Origin: Mesorhizobium metallidurans STM 2683 | GTDB taxonomy: Bacteria > Pseudomonadota > Alphaproteobacteria > Rhizobiales > Rhizobiaceae | Assembly (NCBI RefSeq): GCF_000350085.1 | Contig: NZ_CAUM01000117.1 | Location: 1 to 64,000, forward strand | Direction of reading: 5' to 3' | Length of the DNA: 64,000 bases | Shown: positions 34,653 to 43,635 of the stretch, one piece after another | Position numbering within the stretch: position 1 is the stretch's first letter | Layout: each line of letters begins with the position of its first letter | The notes under the pieces: model-generated | Seen by the model: the letters and a program-made list of their open reading frames with translations, nothing else | Databases searched by the model: none | Told to the model about the DNA's origin: nothing | Translations under genes and position numbers: made by a program

Positions 34653-35681
34653 TCACGCCGCCCGTTCGTATCGCGCGACAGTCTGCTTGAACATGTTGAG
34701 GAAGCGCCGGCCGTCGAGGTCGGTGCAGATGCGCGTGGTCTTCGGCCCGCCACCGGGCAGCAATTGCCGGCCGCGATGGGCGACGGTCTGTCCGCGCGCA
34801 ATGCGCCCATCCAGCACGACATCGACGAACAGCGGCTCGGTCATGGTGGCAAGGCCAGGATCGAACGCCAGTGCCACGGTGATCACATCGTCCATCGGGA
34901 AGCCGACCAGATCGAAGAACTCGCGCCAGATGTCGATATAGATCGGGAAACTGTCGGCGATCATCTCGAAGACCGGATTATCCCTGGCGAGCGCTTGCAT
35001 GTCGGCGATGTCGTCGCGCGTCAGCATCGAGGCGGCGACGCGGTTGTCCTCGCAGATATCGAGCGGCACCAGGATCTTGTCGACGTCGGCGTTCAGCACG
35101 ATGCGCGAGGCCTCTGGGTCGGCCCAGATGTTGTATTCCGACAGCGGCGTCATGTTGCCTGGGGTCTGGAAATTGCCGCCGAGCACCAGCAGACGCTTCA
35201 GCGCAACCGTAAGCAGGGGCTCCTGCAGCAGCGCCATCGCCGCATTGGTCAGCGGGCCTGTGGTCACCAGCGTGATCTCGCCGGGATTGGCCATGACCGT
35301 GTCGATGATGAAGTCGACGGCGTGACCTGGAGTTGCCTGACGGGACGGTGTCGGCGCCGGCGGATTGAACTTCTTCAGGCGGTCGCCGAAGCGGGCGACG
35401 AGCCGTTTTTCGAAGTGGACCGGCGCCTCCATGTCGGCCTTGGCGTTGCCGACGATCGGTCGCCACGCGCCGGCATGAACCGGGATGTCGTCGCGTCCGG
35501 CAAGCGCCAGCGTGTTGAGGGCGACGTTGGTGACCTGCTCGATCGGTCCGGCTGCGCCCGTCACGGTGGTGACGCCCTCAAGCTTCAGTTTTGGATTCGC
35601 CGCGGCAAACAGCACGGCGAGAATGTCGTCGCCGGCAGAATCCACGTCGAGGATTATGCGTTCCATGGAAAGTTCCTTCAT
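34653..35681 (-). CDS. Nucleoside hydrolase family protein, divergent
   Basis: A 342-residue member of the same family with a modified motif: DVDSAGDDILAVL instead of DxDPGxDDA, so the metal Asp residues remain but the Pro-Gly turn is changed. It keeps EGVTTVTGAAGP, LVTTGPLTNAAMALL, EYNIWADPEA and DDVITVALAF. The C-terminal Asp region (GFPMDDVITV) also differs from its neighbour. It overlaps the permease stop (ATGA at 35678); ATG 35666 with AAGGAA upstream is equally plausible. Two unlike hydrolases in one operon suggest two different glycosidic substrates or an unusual nucleoside. Confidence 0.9.
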   Translation of the reverse strand: MKELSMERIILDVDSAGDDILAVLFAAANPKLKLEGVTTVTGAAGPIEQVTNVALNTLALAGRDDIPVHAGAWRPIVGNAKADMEAPVHFEKRLVARFGDRLKKFNPPAPTPSRQATPGHAVDFIIDTVMANPGEITLVTTGPLTNAAMALLQEPLLTVALKRLLVLGGNFQTPGNMTPLSEYNIWADPEASRIVLNADVDKILVPLDICEDNRVAASMLTRDDIADMQALARDNPVFEMIADSFPIYIDIWREFFDLVGFPMDDVITVALAFDPGLATMTEPLFVDVVLDGRIARGQTVAHRGRQLLPGGGPKTTRICTDLDGRRFLNMFKQTVARYERAA

Positions 35682-36664
35682 AAGGGATGTTTGCCGTCAG
35701 GCCCGGTGTTTCTGTCCGTCGACAACAATCTCTGCATCGAGGCCAACGTCTCGGCGATGATCTTCGGCCGCGCGCGATAGGAGAGCGCGAACAATGCCGT
35801 GAGCGCGACGACATAGGGTACGGTGAGAACCAGGTAGGACGGATAGCCGAATGTCTGCAGGCGCAGCGAGGAGGCATCGGCGAAGCCGAACAGCAGGCAG
35901 CCGGCCAGCACCTTCAGCGGATCGCCATTGGAAAAGATCAGGATGGCGACCGCCATGAAACCGCGGCCCGACGACATGTTTTCGGTGAACATGGTGATGT
36001 AGCCGAGCGACAGATGTGCACCGGCAAGGCCCGCCAGCAATCCGCACAGCAGCGAGGCGATGTAGCGGACGCGGGTGATCGAGATGCCGAGCGCCTCGGC
36101 GGCCTCGGGCTTTTCGCCGACGACGCGAATATAGAGCCCGAGCCGGGTGCGGTTGTAGAACAGCACCAGCAGCGGCACCGCGATGAAGGCGACATAGACG
36201 ATCGGCGTGAAGCCGGAGATCAGCGGCGCCCATGAGCCGAGAACGGCCCGGGCGCCGGGCAATTGGACTTTCGGCAGGCCGACGATGCCTTGACCGACGA
36301 TCGAGCCACGCGTGCCGAAGATCGCTTTCATCAGCGAGATCGTCATGCCGCCGGCAAGGATGTTGAGCGCCAGCCCGACGACCACTTCATTGGCCCGGAA
36401 GCTCACCACCAGGACGGCGAAGACGAGGGCAAATACGAGTGCGGCAGCGACCCCGCACGCAACGCCGGCGAATGCCGAACCCGTCCAGATCGAGCCGAGG
36501 ACGGCGAAGAAGGCGCCTGCCAGCATCTGGCCTTCGAGGCCGATGTTGAAGATGCCGGCCTTGGTGGTGAACGAGCCCCCGAGCGCGACCAGAAGAATGG
36601 GCGCGGTGGTCCGAAGCGTCGCCGCGATCAACGCGACATTGACGAGCTTGTCTAGAATTTCCAT
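35678..36664 (-). CDS. BMP-type ABC importer permease 2
   Basis: A 328-residue membrane protein with about eight to nine segments and the family phrases KAGIFNIGLEGQMLAGAFFAV, NRTRLGLYIRVVGEKPEAAEALGI and GRGFMAVAILIFSNGDP. ATG 36664 follows GGGGAG and overlaps permease 1 by 13 bases; the frame continues upstream only as a shadow of that gene. Second channel half of the nucleoside-type importer in this operon. Confidence 0.9.
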   Translation of the reverse strand: MEILDKLVNVALIAATLRTTAPILLVALGGSFTTKAGIFNIGLEGQMLAGAFFAVLGSIWTGSAFAGVACGVAAALVFALVFAVLVVSFRANEVVVGLALNILAGGMTISLMKAIFGTRGSIVGQGIVGLPKVQLPGARAVLGSWAPLISGFTPIVYVAFIAVPLLVLFYNRTRLGLYIRVVGEKPEAAEALGISITRVRYIASLLCGLLAGLAGAHLSLGYITMFTENMSSGRGFMAVAILIFSNGDPLKVLAGCLLFGFADASSLRLQTFGYPSYLVLTVPYVVALTALFALSYRARPKIIAETLASMQRLLSTDRNTGPDGKHPL

Positions 36665-37695
36665 CGCCGCTCCCCGGCCTGGCTGTCGCCGCGGCGCCTG
36701 ACCAGAACCTGCGCCGACACGCTGAGGATGATCAGCGCCTGGATGACGGTGATGATCTCGCGCGACGCGCTGGTATCGACTTCGAGCAGCAGCGATCCGC
36801 TGCGCAGGGCGCCGAAGAACAGCGCGGTGAAGATGGTGGCGACCGGCGAGCCGTTGGCAAGCAGCGCGGCGATCAGCCCATCGAAGCCGAAGCCGGGAGC
36901 GAAGCCCTCCATGAACCGGTGATGGACGCCGAGCGTCTCGATGCCGCCGGCCAGGCCGCCGACGGCGCCCGAAAGCAGCAGGACGACAAAGCCCTGTCGT
37001 TTCACGTTGACGCCGCCATATTCGGCGAATTTCGGCGCCGAGCCGACCATCGTCACGCCGTAGCCCCAACTGGTGTAGCGAAAGATCAGCGCCGCGCCGA
37101 GCGCCAGCACCAGGCCGATGACCAGGCCCCAGTTCAACCGCGAGAAGCTGAACAGTTCCGGCAGATAGGCCGTCGGCAGGATCGGCGGCGTCTCCGACCA
37201 GCCGCCTGGCCGCTTGAAAAGGAAGATCGTGAAATAGGAGGTGAGCAGCACCGCGACGTAGTTCGACAGGATCGTCGAGACGACCTCGTTGGTATTGTAG
37301 CGGGCACGGAAATAGGCGGGGATGGCAACCCAGGCAGCACCGGCCACAACCGCCAGCGCCAGCGCCGCCAGCATGTGAATGCCGGGAGGCAGCGGCATGG
37401 CGAAGCCGACCCAGGCGGCAGCAAAGCCGCCGAGGAAAAGCTGGCCCTCGATGCCGACATTGAACATGCCGCCGCGCAGGCCGATGCAGGCAGCTATGCC
37501 GCAGATCAGGATCGGCGTCGTCTGCAGCAAGGTGCCGGCGATCTTTTCCTGATCGCCGAAGGCGCCGCGCAGAAGCGTCATCAAGACACGCACCGGGCTT
37601 TCGCCGACCAGGAGAATGATGATCGCACCCAGGATCAGCGCCACGGCGACGGCGATGACCTGACCGGAAACCTCACGCAAGCGATCCCTGATCAT
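36652..37695 (-). CDS. BMP-type ABC importer permease 1
   Basis: A 347-residue membrane protein with about nine to ten hydrophobic segments. GLRGGMFNVGIEGQLFLGGF and GVHHRFMEGFAPGFGFDGLIAALLANG are diagnostic for the larger BMP-type permease. It overlaps the upstream ATPase by four bases and the next permease by 13, so expression is coupled along the whole operon. Confidence 0.9.
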   Translation of the reverse strand: MIRDRLREVSGQVIAVAVALILGAIIILLVGESPVRVLMTLLRGAFGDQEKIAGTLLQTTPILICGIAACIGLRGGMFNVGIEGQLFLGGFAAAWVGFAMPLPPGIHMLAALALAVVAGAAWVAIPAYFRARYNTNEVVSTILSNYVAVLLTSYFTIFLFKRPGGWSETPPILPTAYLPELFSFSRLNWGLVIGLVLALGAALIFRYTSWGYGVTMVGSAPKFAEYGGVNVKRQGFVVLLLSGAVGGLAGGIETLGVHHRFMEGFAPGFGFDGLIAALLANGSPVATIFTALFFGALRSGSLLLEVDTSASREIITVIQALIILSVSAQVLVRRRGDSQAGERRWKF

Positions 37696-39263
37696 GCCGG
37701 CTCCGCAGCGCGTTCCGGCGCGGCCACGCCCGCCATCATCATGCCGATACGATCTTCGTCCGCGCCATCGCCGGCGACCTCGCCCATGATCCGCCCGTTG
37801 AACATCACCAGGATGCGGTCGGCAAGTGCGGCAAGTTCGTCGAGCTGCACGGATATCAAAAGGATGGCACGACCGGCGGCGCGCTGACGCATGATCTCGT
37901 CATGGATGGCCTCCTGCGCGCCGATGTCGACGCCGCGCGTCGGCTGATCGATCAGCAGGAAATCGGCGCCGTTGGTGAATTCGCGCGCCAGCACGACCTT
38001 CTGGATATTGCCGCCCGAAAGCCGCTTCACCGCATCGCCCGGTCCTTGCGCGCGAATGTCGAAATCCTTGATCAGCCTGGAGGCATTCTGGCTGATGGCG
38101 GTCCAGTTGAGCACGCCGCTGCTGCTCCAAGGTGCGCGGTGCTGCCGGCCCATCAGCATGTTTGCCGCAATCGATGCGTTGCGGTCGACACCGCGCACCA
38201 TCCGGTCGCCCGGAACATGGGCGAGACCGGCTTCGCGGATGTCTCTGGGGAAAAGCGTGGCAAGATCCCGGCCCTTCAGCCGGGCCGCGCCGTGGCTCGC
38301 AGGCCGCAGGCCCGAAAGCACCTCCGCCAGTTCCGTTTGCCCGTTGCCGGCAACGCCGGCGATCCCCACGACCTCGCCGGAGCGGACCGTGAAGCTGACA
38401 TTGCGCAGCGCCGGCAACCGGCGGTCGTCGCGCGCCCACAAGTCCTTGACTTCGAGCACGACGTCGCCTTGCGACGGCGCGCGCGGCCGGCGGTCGAAGC
38501 TGACCTCACGGCCGACCATCATGCGCACCAACTCGTCCTTGCTGAGTTCGGCCGTCGGGCGCGTCGCCACCCTCTTGCCGTTGCGCAGCACCGTCACCGT
38601 GTCGGAGACCTCCATCACCTCTTCCAGATGGTGCGAAATGAAGATCACCGTCATGCCTTCCGCCACGAAGCTGCGCAGCGTCTGGAACAGTTCGCGGCTC
38701 TCCTGTGGCGTCAGCACCGCGGTCGGTTCGTCGAGGATGATGGTGCGCGCGCCGCGCACCAGCACCTTCAGGATTTCGATGCGCTGCTCTATGCCGACCG
38801 AGAGCAGCCCGACGCGCTCGGTCGGATCGACCTGCAGCCCGAACCGCTTCGACAGTTCACGCGTGCGTGCGATCTGCGCGGCATGGTCGATCAGCCCATG
38901 GCGACAGATCTCCATGCCGAGAAAGACGTTGTCGGCGACCGAGAGCGAGGGAACCAGCTTGAAATGCTGATGCACCATGCCGAGGCCCGCCTTGATGGCG
39001 ACGGCCGGGTCGGTGACCACCGTCTCTTCGCCGTTCAGCCGGATCGAGCCTTCGTCGGGCTGCAGCAGCCCGAACAGGATGTTCATCAGCGTCGTCTTGC
39101 CGGCGCCGTTCTCGCCGATGATGGCGTGGATTTCGCCCCGGCGCACGGCAAGGTCGATGCCGTCATTGGCAACGAACGCGCCGAAACGCTTGGTGATGCC
39201 CGTCAATGCGACGGCCATCTCGGCTTTCATATGAAGGGTCGGCGACCCGGCGTTCGACACCAT
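37692..39263 (-). CDS. BMP-type ABC importer ATPase (two NBDs)
   Basis: A 523-residue double ATPase. The first domain has IIGENGAGKTT, MVHQHFKLVPSLSV, LSVGIEQRIEILK and TIILDEPTAVL; the second has GVAGNGQTEL, LSGGNIQKVVLAREF and LLIDQPTRGVD. It energises the two following permeases. I start at ATG 39263 (GAGAG upstream); ATG 39230 would remove 11 residues and still leave a complete domain. A strong hairpin separates it from the binding-protein gene upstream. Confidence 0.92.
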   Translation of the reverse strand: MVSNAGSPTLHMKAEMAVALTGITKRFGAFVANDGIDLAVRRGEIHAIIGENGAGKTTLMNILFGLLQPDEGSIRLNGEETVVTDPAVAIKAGLGMVHQHFKLVPSLSVADNVFLGMEICRHGLIDHAAQIARTRELSKRFGLQVDPTERVGLLSVGIEQRIEILKVLVRGARTIILDEPTAVLTPQESRELFQTLRSFVAEGMTVIFISHHLEEVMEVSDTVTVLRNGKRVATRPTAELSKDELVRMMVGREVSFDRRPRAPSQGDVVLEVKDLWARDDRRLPALRNVSFTVRSGEVVGIAGVAGNGQTELAEVLSGLRPASHGAARLKGRDLATLFPRDIREAGLAHVPGDRMVRGVDRNASIAANMLMGRQHRAPWSSSGVLNWTAISQNASRLIKDFDIRAQGPGDAVKRLSGGNIQKVVLAREFTNGADFLLIDQPTRGVDIGAQEAIHDEIMRQRAAGRAILLISVQLDELAALADRILVMFNGRIMGEVAGDGADEDRIGMMMAGVAAPERAAEPA

Positions 39264-39279
39264 GGCTCTCGCAGATTGG

Positions 39280-39317
39280 ACGCTGATCCGTCGCGGCAAG
39301 CAGCGGCGGATCAGCGT
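39280..39317 (-). other. Hairpin between binding-protein and ATPase genes
   Basis: Fifteen-pair stem (39280-39294 with 39303-39317, one G-T pair) and an eight-base loop, between the binding-protein stop and the ATPase start. There is no T-run. Confidence 0.7.
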
Positions 39318-39350
39318 AGCGCTTTCTTGGGAGGATGCGCTGTTGTTGTC

Positions 39351-40355
39351 TTACTTCGCCTTGGCGATCTCGATCTTGCCGTCGAGGATGCCCTTCTTGA
39401 TCTCGTCAAGCTTGGTCGTCACGTCGGCCGGGATCGTCGGGGCGATGTCATCGCAGACCTTGACTTCGACGCCGCCCGAAGCGAGGTCGAAAGTGCGGGT
39501 GCCGGCAGTGACCTTGCGGCCCTCGACCTCGTCCTTGATCAGCGTGTAGACGGCGATATCGCCGCGCTTCAGCATGCTTGCGAGCACGTTTCCGGGAGCC
39601 GAGCTGCACATGTCGATGTCGACGCCGATCGAATATTTGTCGGCCGCCGCACTCGCCTGCATGACGCCTTCACCCGTCGGGCCGGCAACGTTGTAGACGA
39701 TGTCGGCGCCCTGGCCGTAAAGCGCCTGGGCAAGTTCGCTGCCCTTCGCCGGATCGTCGAAGGTTCCGGCGAAGACGGAGTTCACCTTCACGTCGGGTGC
39801 GGCATATTTGGCGCCTTGCTCGTAGCCGCCGAGGAAGTTGCGGATCACGGGAATGTCGCGGCCGCCGACAAAGCCGATCGCCTTGCCGTCGCCGATCTTG
39901 GGAAATTCGCTGCCCTTGGCCTCGATCATGCTGGCCAGCGCGCCGGCGACGAAGGATCCCTGCTCCTCGGCGAAATTGGCATAGATCATGTTGGGATTGT
40001 CGAGCACGCCGTCGATGAACACGAAGCGCTGGTCGGGATATTCCTTGGCGACCTTCTGCAGCGAATCCACCAGCTCCCAGCCCATCACGAAGATGAGGTC
40101 GTATTGCTTGGCCTTGGCGAGGTTCTCGAACTGCTCTTCGTAGTCGAGAGCGCGATTGCCGGTATCGACCAGTTTGAGGTCGATGCCGAAATCGGTCTTG
40201 GCCTTGTTGAGACCGTTGACGATGGAAACACCGAAGCCCTGTGCGAAATATCCCGAGATGGCGGCGATGGACACCTTGTCCTGTGCCGCGGCGGATCCGA
40301 ACGAGATGGCAAGCATCGTGCCGGCCATGAACAAACTCTTGAGCGCCCTTTTCAT
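39351..40355 (-). CDS. BMP-family nucleoside-type ABC substrate-binding protein
   Basis: A 334-residue exported protein with a Sec signal peptide (SLFMAGTMLAISFGSAAAQ, cleavage near 25) and the BMP/PnrA-like fold: SGYFAQGFGVSIVNGL, DLIFVMGWELVDSLQKVA, GFVGGRDIPVIRNFLGGYEQG, and VGVDID-type lobe IGVDIDMCSSAPGNVLASM. AGGGGAATGAC precedes ATG 40355. First gene of the operon with ATPase, two permeases and two nucleoside hydrolases. A good promoter and the regional regulatory motif lie 80-130 bases upstream. Confidence 0.93.
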   Translation of the reverse strand: MKRALKSLFMAGTMLAISFGSAAAQDKVSIAAISGYFAQGFGVSIVNGLNKAKTDFGIDLKLVDTGNRALDYEEQFENLAKAKQYDLIFVMGWELVDSLQKVAKEYPDQRFVFIDGVLDNPNMIYANFAEEQGSFVAGALASMIEAKGSEFPKIGDGKAIGFVGGRDIPVIRNFLGGYEQGAKYAAPDVKVNSVFAGTFDDPAKGSELAQALYGQGADIVYNVAGPTGEGVMQASAAADKYSIGVDIDMCSSAPGNVLASMLKRGDIAVYTLIKDEVEGRKVTAGTRTFDLASGGVEVKVCDDIAPTIPADVTTKLDEIKKGILDGKIEIAKAK

Positions 40356-40437
40356 GTCATTCCCCTTCAGCTTTTTTCAGCTTTTGAAGCCACGCCTTGA
40401 CCACCCGCGCATTGTGCCGAGACAGCCGGCTATTTTC

Positions 40438-40481
40438 GTTGATGGTCATATGAGTTTATGAGCGGCCCCGCAGGCTGTCAA
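40438..40481 (-). promoter_or_regulatory. Promoter and operator of the BMP/nucleoside hydrolase operon
   Basis: On the minus strand TTGACA (40481-40476), 17 bases, TAAACT (40458-40453), then directly TCATATGACCATCAAC (40453-40438), which covers the expected transcription start. The same 16 bases occur at 51546-51561. Confidence 0.7.
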
Positions 40482-40535
40482 TCGCCATGCGAGGCAGTTT
40501 CGTCGGACCTTTTTTCGCTTGCCTGACATCGAAGC

Positions 40536-40575
40536 TTGACAAATGGCGGCCGGGGATAATTGTTGATACTCTAAC
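40536..40575 (+). promoter_or_regulatory. Promoter/operator region of the DUF1185 pair
   Basis: TTGACA at 40536-40541; a convincing -10 box at normal spacing is not clear (GATAAT at 40555-40560 is 13 bases away). ATTGTTGATACTC (40559-40571) is identical over 13 bases to 44299-44311. CTAACGAGTTAG just after it (40571-40582) is a small palindrome. Confidence 0.5.
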
Positions 40576-40608
40576 GAGTTAGCAAACGACGGGAAGAGAG
40601 AGCGGACA

Positions 40609-41193
40609 ATGCCGGCTGTGGTCGTCAGGAAATTTCTGGTTCAGGTCGAGGAGATATTTCATGAAGGCGGTCCCCCTGCCGCGCGTCCGCTCAAGCGCGG
40701 CGCGGTCGTGGCCGTCATCGCCAATCCCTTTGCCGGGCGCTATGTCGAAGAGATCACCGGGTTCATGGACGATCTGAAGCCGCTCGGTCTCGATATGGCT
40801 CGACGCCTGATCGACGCCATCGGCGACGGCGCCTCGGCGATCGAAGGCTATGGCAAGGGCGCCATCGTGGGTGCTGCCGGTGAGCTCGAACACGGCGCGC
40901 TCTGGCACAATCCGGGCGGCTACGCGATGCGCGAGTTGCTCGGAAACGCCAGGGCGATCGTGCCCTCGACCAAAAAGGTCGGCGGCCCCGGCACGCGGAT
41001 CGACATTCCGATCACGCACATCAATGCCTCTTATGTGCGCAGCCATTTCGATGCGATCGAGGTCGGCGTCACCGACGCGCCGCGCGCAGACGAGATGGCG
41101 GTCATCCTGGCGATGACCACCGGTGCGCGGGTTCATGCGCGGGTGGGTGGCCTTGCCGCCGCCGATATCAAGGGCGAGGACGGATTGAGATGA
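40609..41193 (+). CDS. Amino acid synthesis (DUF1185) family protein, copy 1
   Basis: A 194-residue cytoplasmic protein of the DUF1185/'AA_synth' family, whose reaction is not established to my knowledge. Visible family blocks: AVVAVIANPFAGRYVEEI, AIVGAAGELEHGALWHNPGG, THINASYVRSHFDAIEVGVTDAPRADEM and ARVHARVGGL. It overlaps a second, clearly paralogous copy by four bases. Transcribed divergently from the nucleoside importer, with a related motif in the shared spacer. The context (nucleoside hydrolases, enamidase-like and isochorismatase-fold enzymes) suggests a step in breakdown of an N-containing compound, not amino acid synthesis. Confidence 0.88.
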   Translation: MPAVVVRKFLVQVEEIFHEGGPPAARPLKRGAVVAVIANPFAGRYVEEITGFMDDLKPLGLDMARRLIDAIGDGASAIEGYGKGAIVGAAGELEHGALWHNPGGYAMRELLGNARAIVPSTKKVGGPGTRIDIPITHINASYVRSHFDAIEVGVTDAPRADEMAVILAMTTGARVHARVGGLAAADIKGEDGLR

Positions 41194-41774
41194 GCGCAGA
41201 GATCCGCCGGATCATCACCATCGTCGAGGAAACCTTGAGCGAGGGCGGCCGTCCCGTCGATCCGCCGACCCGCCGTGCGGCAGCCATTGCCGTGATCCGC
41301 AACCCTTATGCGGGCGCCTATGTCGAGGATCTGTCGGCGTTGAGCGACATCGGCGAGGAACTGGGCGAGATTTTGCCGAAGCGCGCGGTTGCGGCACTCG
41401 GCATTCCCGGCAACCGGGTCGAGAGCTTCGGCAAGGCGGCCGCGGTCGGTGCCGATGGTGAACTGGAACATGCCGCAGCCATCCTTCACCCCAAGCTTGG
41501 CGCGCCGTTCCGCGATGTTCTTGGCAAGGGTGCGGCGCTCATTCCTTCGTCGAAGAAACGCGGCGGCCTCGGCGTGCCGCTCGACATCCCGCTCGGCCAC
41601 AAGGACGCGGCGCGGGTGCGCAGCCATTTCGACGGCATGGAGGTTCGCGTGCCCGACGCGCCGCGTGCCGACGAGATCGTCGTCGCCATCGCCGTGGCCG
41701 ATTCCGGCAGGCCGCACCCACGCGTCGGCGGGCTGACCACGGACAGGATCGTCGGCAAGGACGGCGTCAGCTGA
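41190..41774 (+). CDS. Amino acid synthesis (DUF1185) family protein, copy 2
   Basis: A 194-residue paralogue of the preceding gene with the same blocks in the same order (IAVIRNPYAGAYVEDL, AAVGADGELEHAAAILHP, RVRSHFDGMEVRVPDAPRADEI, PHPRVGGL). Equal length and moderate identity suggest subunits of a hetero-oligomer or enzymes for successive steps. ATG 41190 overlaps the first copy. It converges on the amidohydrolase gene 24 bases away. Confidence 0.88.
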   Translation: MSAEIRRIITIVEETLSEGGRPVDPPTRRAAAIAVIRNPYAGAYVEDLSALSDIGEELGEILPKRAVAALGIPGNRVESFGKAAAVGADGELEHAAAILHPKLGAPFRDVLGKGAALIPSSKKRGGLGVPLDIPLGHKDAARVRSHFDGMEVRVPDAPRADEIVVAIAVADSGRPHPRVGGLTTDRIVGKDGVS

Positions 41775-41798
41775 TCACGTACCTGACAGTCTGCGCCA

Positions 41799-43004
41799 TC
41801 ATCCGGATACGACTTCCGGCACCCGCATTGCCGGTGGCGTGTTGCGGCTCCGGCCGGTCCGCGTCACGCCGTCGATGACGACCATTCCTATACCCGGAAG
41901 ATTGCCCTGCACCATGCTGTCGAGCAGCCCGTCGCCGGCCCCGCCGATCGCCTGATCCATGAAGACCAGGTCGGCGGCGCGGCCGACCTCGATCATGCCG
42001 CGATCGTGCAGCCCGCGCACTCGCGCCGGGTTGCCGCTGGCAAGGCAGAACGCCACTTCCGGCGCGACGCCGCCCAGCGAGGCCAGCATGGTCAGGGTCC
42101 GAAGGATGCCGAGCGGCTGCACGCCGGATCCGGCCGGGCTGTCGGTGCCGAGCACGATGCGTGAAAGTTCGCCACGCTCTTTGGCAAGGCCGAGCACGAA
42201 CAGTCCGGTGCGCAGATTGCCGTTGTGGACGATTTCCAGCGCCCGCGAGCCTTTCTCGCAGATTTGCCGGATTTCCGCTTCGGGCAGCGCCGTCGGTCCG
42301 CCATTGACGTGGGCGACAATGTCGGCGTCGACCTCAAGCACGGTATCCGCGCCGATGCGGCCTGAGCCGGGCAGGGACGGCCCGCCGGTATGGGTCATCG
42401 AGGTCATGCCGTATTTGCGTGCCCAGGCGATCATCTGCCGGCCGGTAGGCCCGTCCTTGACGCCGCCGAGGCCGACTTCGCCGATAAGCGTCACACCGGC
42501 TTCGGCCAAATAGCGGAAATCCTCTTCGGTCAGGCCGGGTTCCAGGATCGGCGCTCCGGCCAGGATCTTCATGCCGTTCGGGCGGAAATTGGAGAAGGTC
42601 CGCTGCGCCGCGATGGCCAATGCCTTCAGCCCGACCAGATCGCGCGGGCGGCCCGGCGTATGGACCTCTCCCGCCGAGACGATGGTGGCAACACCACCAT
42701 GCACCGTCGAATCCATCCAGCCGATCTGGTTCTGCCGCGGCGTCCAGTCGCCGGCCACCGGATGCACGTGATTGTCGATAAGCCCGGGCGCGACCGCCGA
42801 GCCGCCGGCGTCGATCACGGTGTCGGCAGCACCGACGTCAAGCGCGCCAGCCTTGCCGATCGCGGTGATCTTGCCGTCGACCGCGACGATCGTGTCGGCG
42901 TCGAGGATCGGCCGGCCGAGATCGCCGGAAAGCATCAGACCGATATTGCGCACGACAAGCGTGTTGGGTTTCGGGTCGTGCGACATCGGCACCTCGTCTG
43001 TCAT
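41799..43004 (-). CDS. Enamidase-like amidohydrolase
   Basis: A 401-residue metal-dependent hydrolase of the amidohydrolase superfamily. It has the N-terminal beta-sandwich, the metal motif DNHVHPV in APGLIDNHVHP, GEVGLGGVKDG, SMTHTGG, HVNGGPTALPE and the C-terminal GTDSPAGSGVQPLGILR. This combination matches enamidase, the enzyme that opens the ring of 6-oxo-tetrahydronicotinate in nicotinate fermenters, better than dihydroorotases or imidazolonepropionases. The start may be ATG 43004 or ATG 42986 (GAGGTG upstream). Third gene of the isochorismatase-MarR operon. Opening of a cyclic amide is likely; the substrate is unknown. Confidence 0.82.
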   Translation of the reverse strand: MTDEVPMSHDPKPNTLVVRNIGLMLSGDLGRPILDADTIVAVDGKITAIGKAGALDVGAADTVIDAGGSAVAPGLIDNHVHPVAGDWTPRQNQIGWMDSTVHGGVATIVSAGEVHTPGRPRDLVGLKALAIAAQRTFSNFRPNGMKILAGAPILEPGLTEEDFRYLAEAGVTLIGEVGLGGVKDGPTGRQMIAWARKYGMTSMTHTGGPSLPGSGRIGADTVLEVDADIVAHVNGGPTALPEAEIRQICEKGSRALEIVHNGNLRTGLFVLGLAKERGELSRIVLGTDSPAGSGVQPLGILRTLTMLASLGGVAPEVAFCLASGNPARVRGLHDRGMIEVGRAADLVFMDQAIGGAGDGLLDSMVQGNLPGIGMVVIDGVTRTGRSRNTPPAMRVPEVVSG

Positions 43005-43028
43005 TCCTGGAAGTCGTTGCGACGCGAA

Positions 43029-43586
43029 TTATTTCCCGACGTCGCCATTCGACGGATCGTCGTCATTGATGCGGTTGAGCAGGCGAAGCAGCGTCGCCTG
43101 CTCGGCTGGCGTGAGCGGCGACAGAAACCGCCGCCCGACTTCGACGCTGCGTTCGAGTCGGTCGAGCGTGTATTTGGTTCCCATGTCGGTCAGCGCGATC
43201 ATCGACAGCCGCTGGTCGGTGTCAGAGGCGCTGCGGGTGATCAGCCCGTTCTTGAGAAGCTTGCGGACAACGATGCTGATGGTCGAGGGATCCATCGCGG
43301 TCAGCCGTCCCAAATGGTTCTGCGAGACCTCGCCATGCCTGAGGATCGTCGCAAGCGCGGCGAACTGCGTCGGCGAAAGGTCTTCGCCCGCCATCACCTG
43401 TTGGAAGCGCAGCGTCGCGCGCTGATGCGCCCGGCGAATCACGTGCGCTGGATGGCGATCGAGCTCGTAGCCGGTCTTGGCGTATCGCTGCAGCACCTGC
43501 TCGCGGCTCAGCGGCTTGGCGTCGTCGCCTGATCCCTTGGGCGCCGCTGCGCTGCTTTCGGGTTGCGATTCGATCTCAGTCTTCAC
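43029..43586 (-). CDS. MarR-family transcriptional regulator
   Basis: A 185-residue winged-helix regulator. It has a long polar N-terminus, LSPTQFAALATILRHGEVSQNHL, the recognition helix region TAMDPSTISIVVRKLLKNGLI and the wing RSASDTDQRLSMIALTDMG. GTG 43586 follows AGGAG. It lies between the isochorismatase and enamidase genes in one operon. It is the only regulator gene between 33.6 and 51.6 kb, so it is the best candidate to read the TATGA-N2-ATCAA motif found before five units there; this is an inference. Confidence 0.92.
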   Translation of the reverse strand: MKTEIESQPESSAAAPKGSGDDAKPLSREQVLQRYAKTGYELDRHPAHVIRRAHQRATLRFQQVMAGEDLSPTQFAALATILRHGEVSQNHLGRLTAMDPSTISIVVRKLLKNGLITRSASDTDQRLSMIALTDMGTKYTLDRLERSVEVGRRFLSPLTPAEQATLLRLLNRINDDDPSNGDVGK

Positions 43587-43635
43587 GCCGCACTCCTGTC
43601 GCCGCTGTCTCGGATGCCGCAGTCTCGAAAGACGT

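Noticed and set aside
37902-40400. 832-codon open frame on the plus strand
   Set aside because: Antisense shadow of the BMP ATPase and binding-protein genes in GC-rich DNA; the product is low-complexity and matches no family, while the minus-strand genes carry full motifs.
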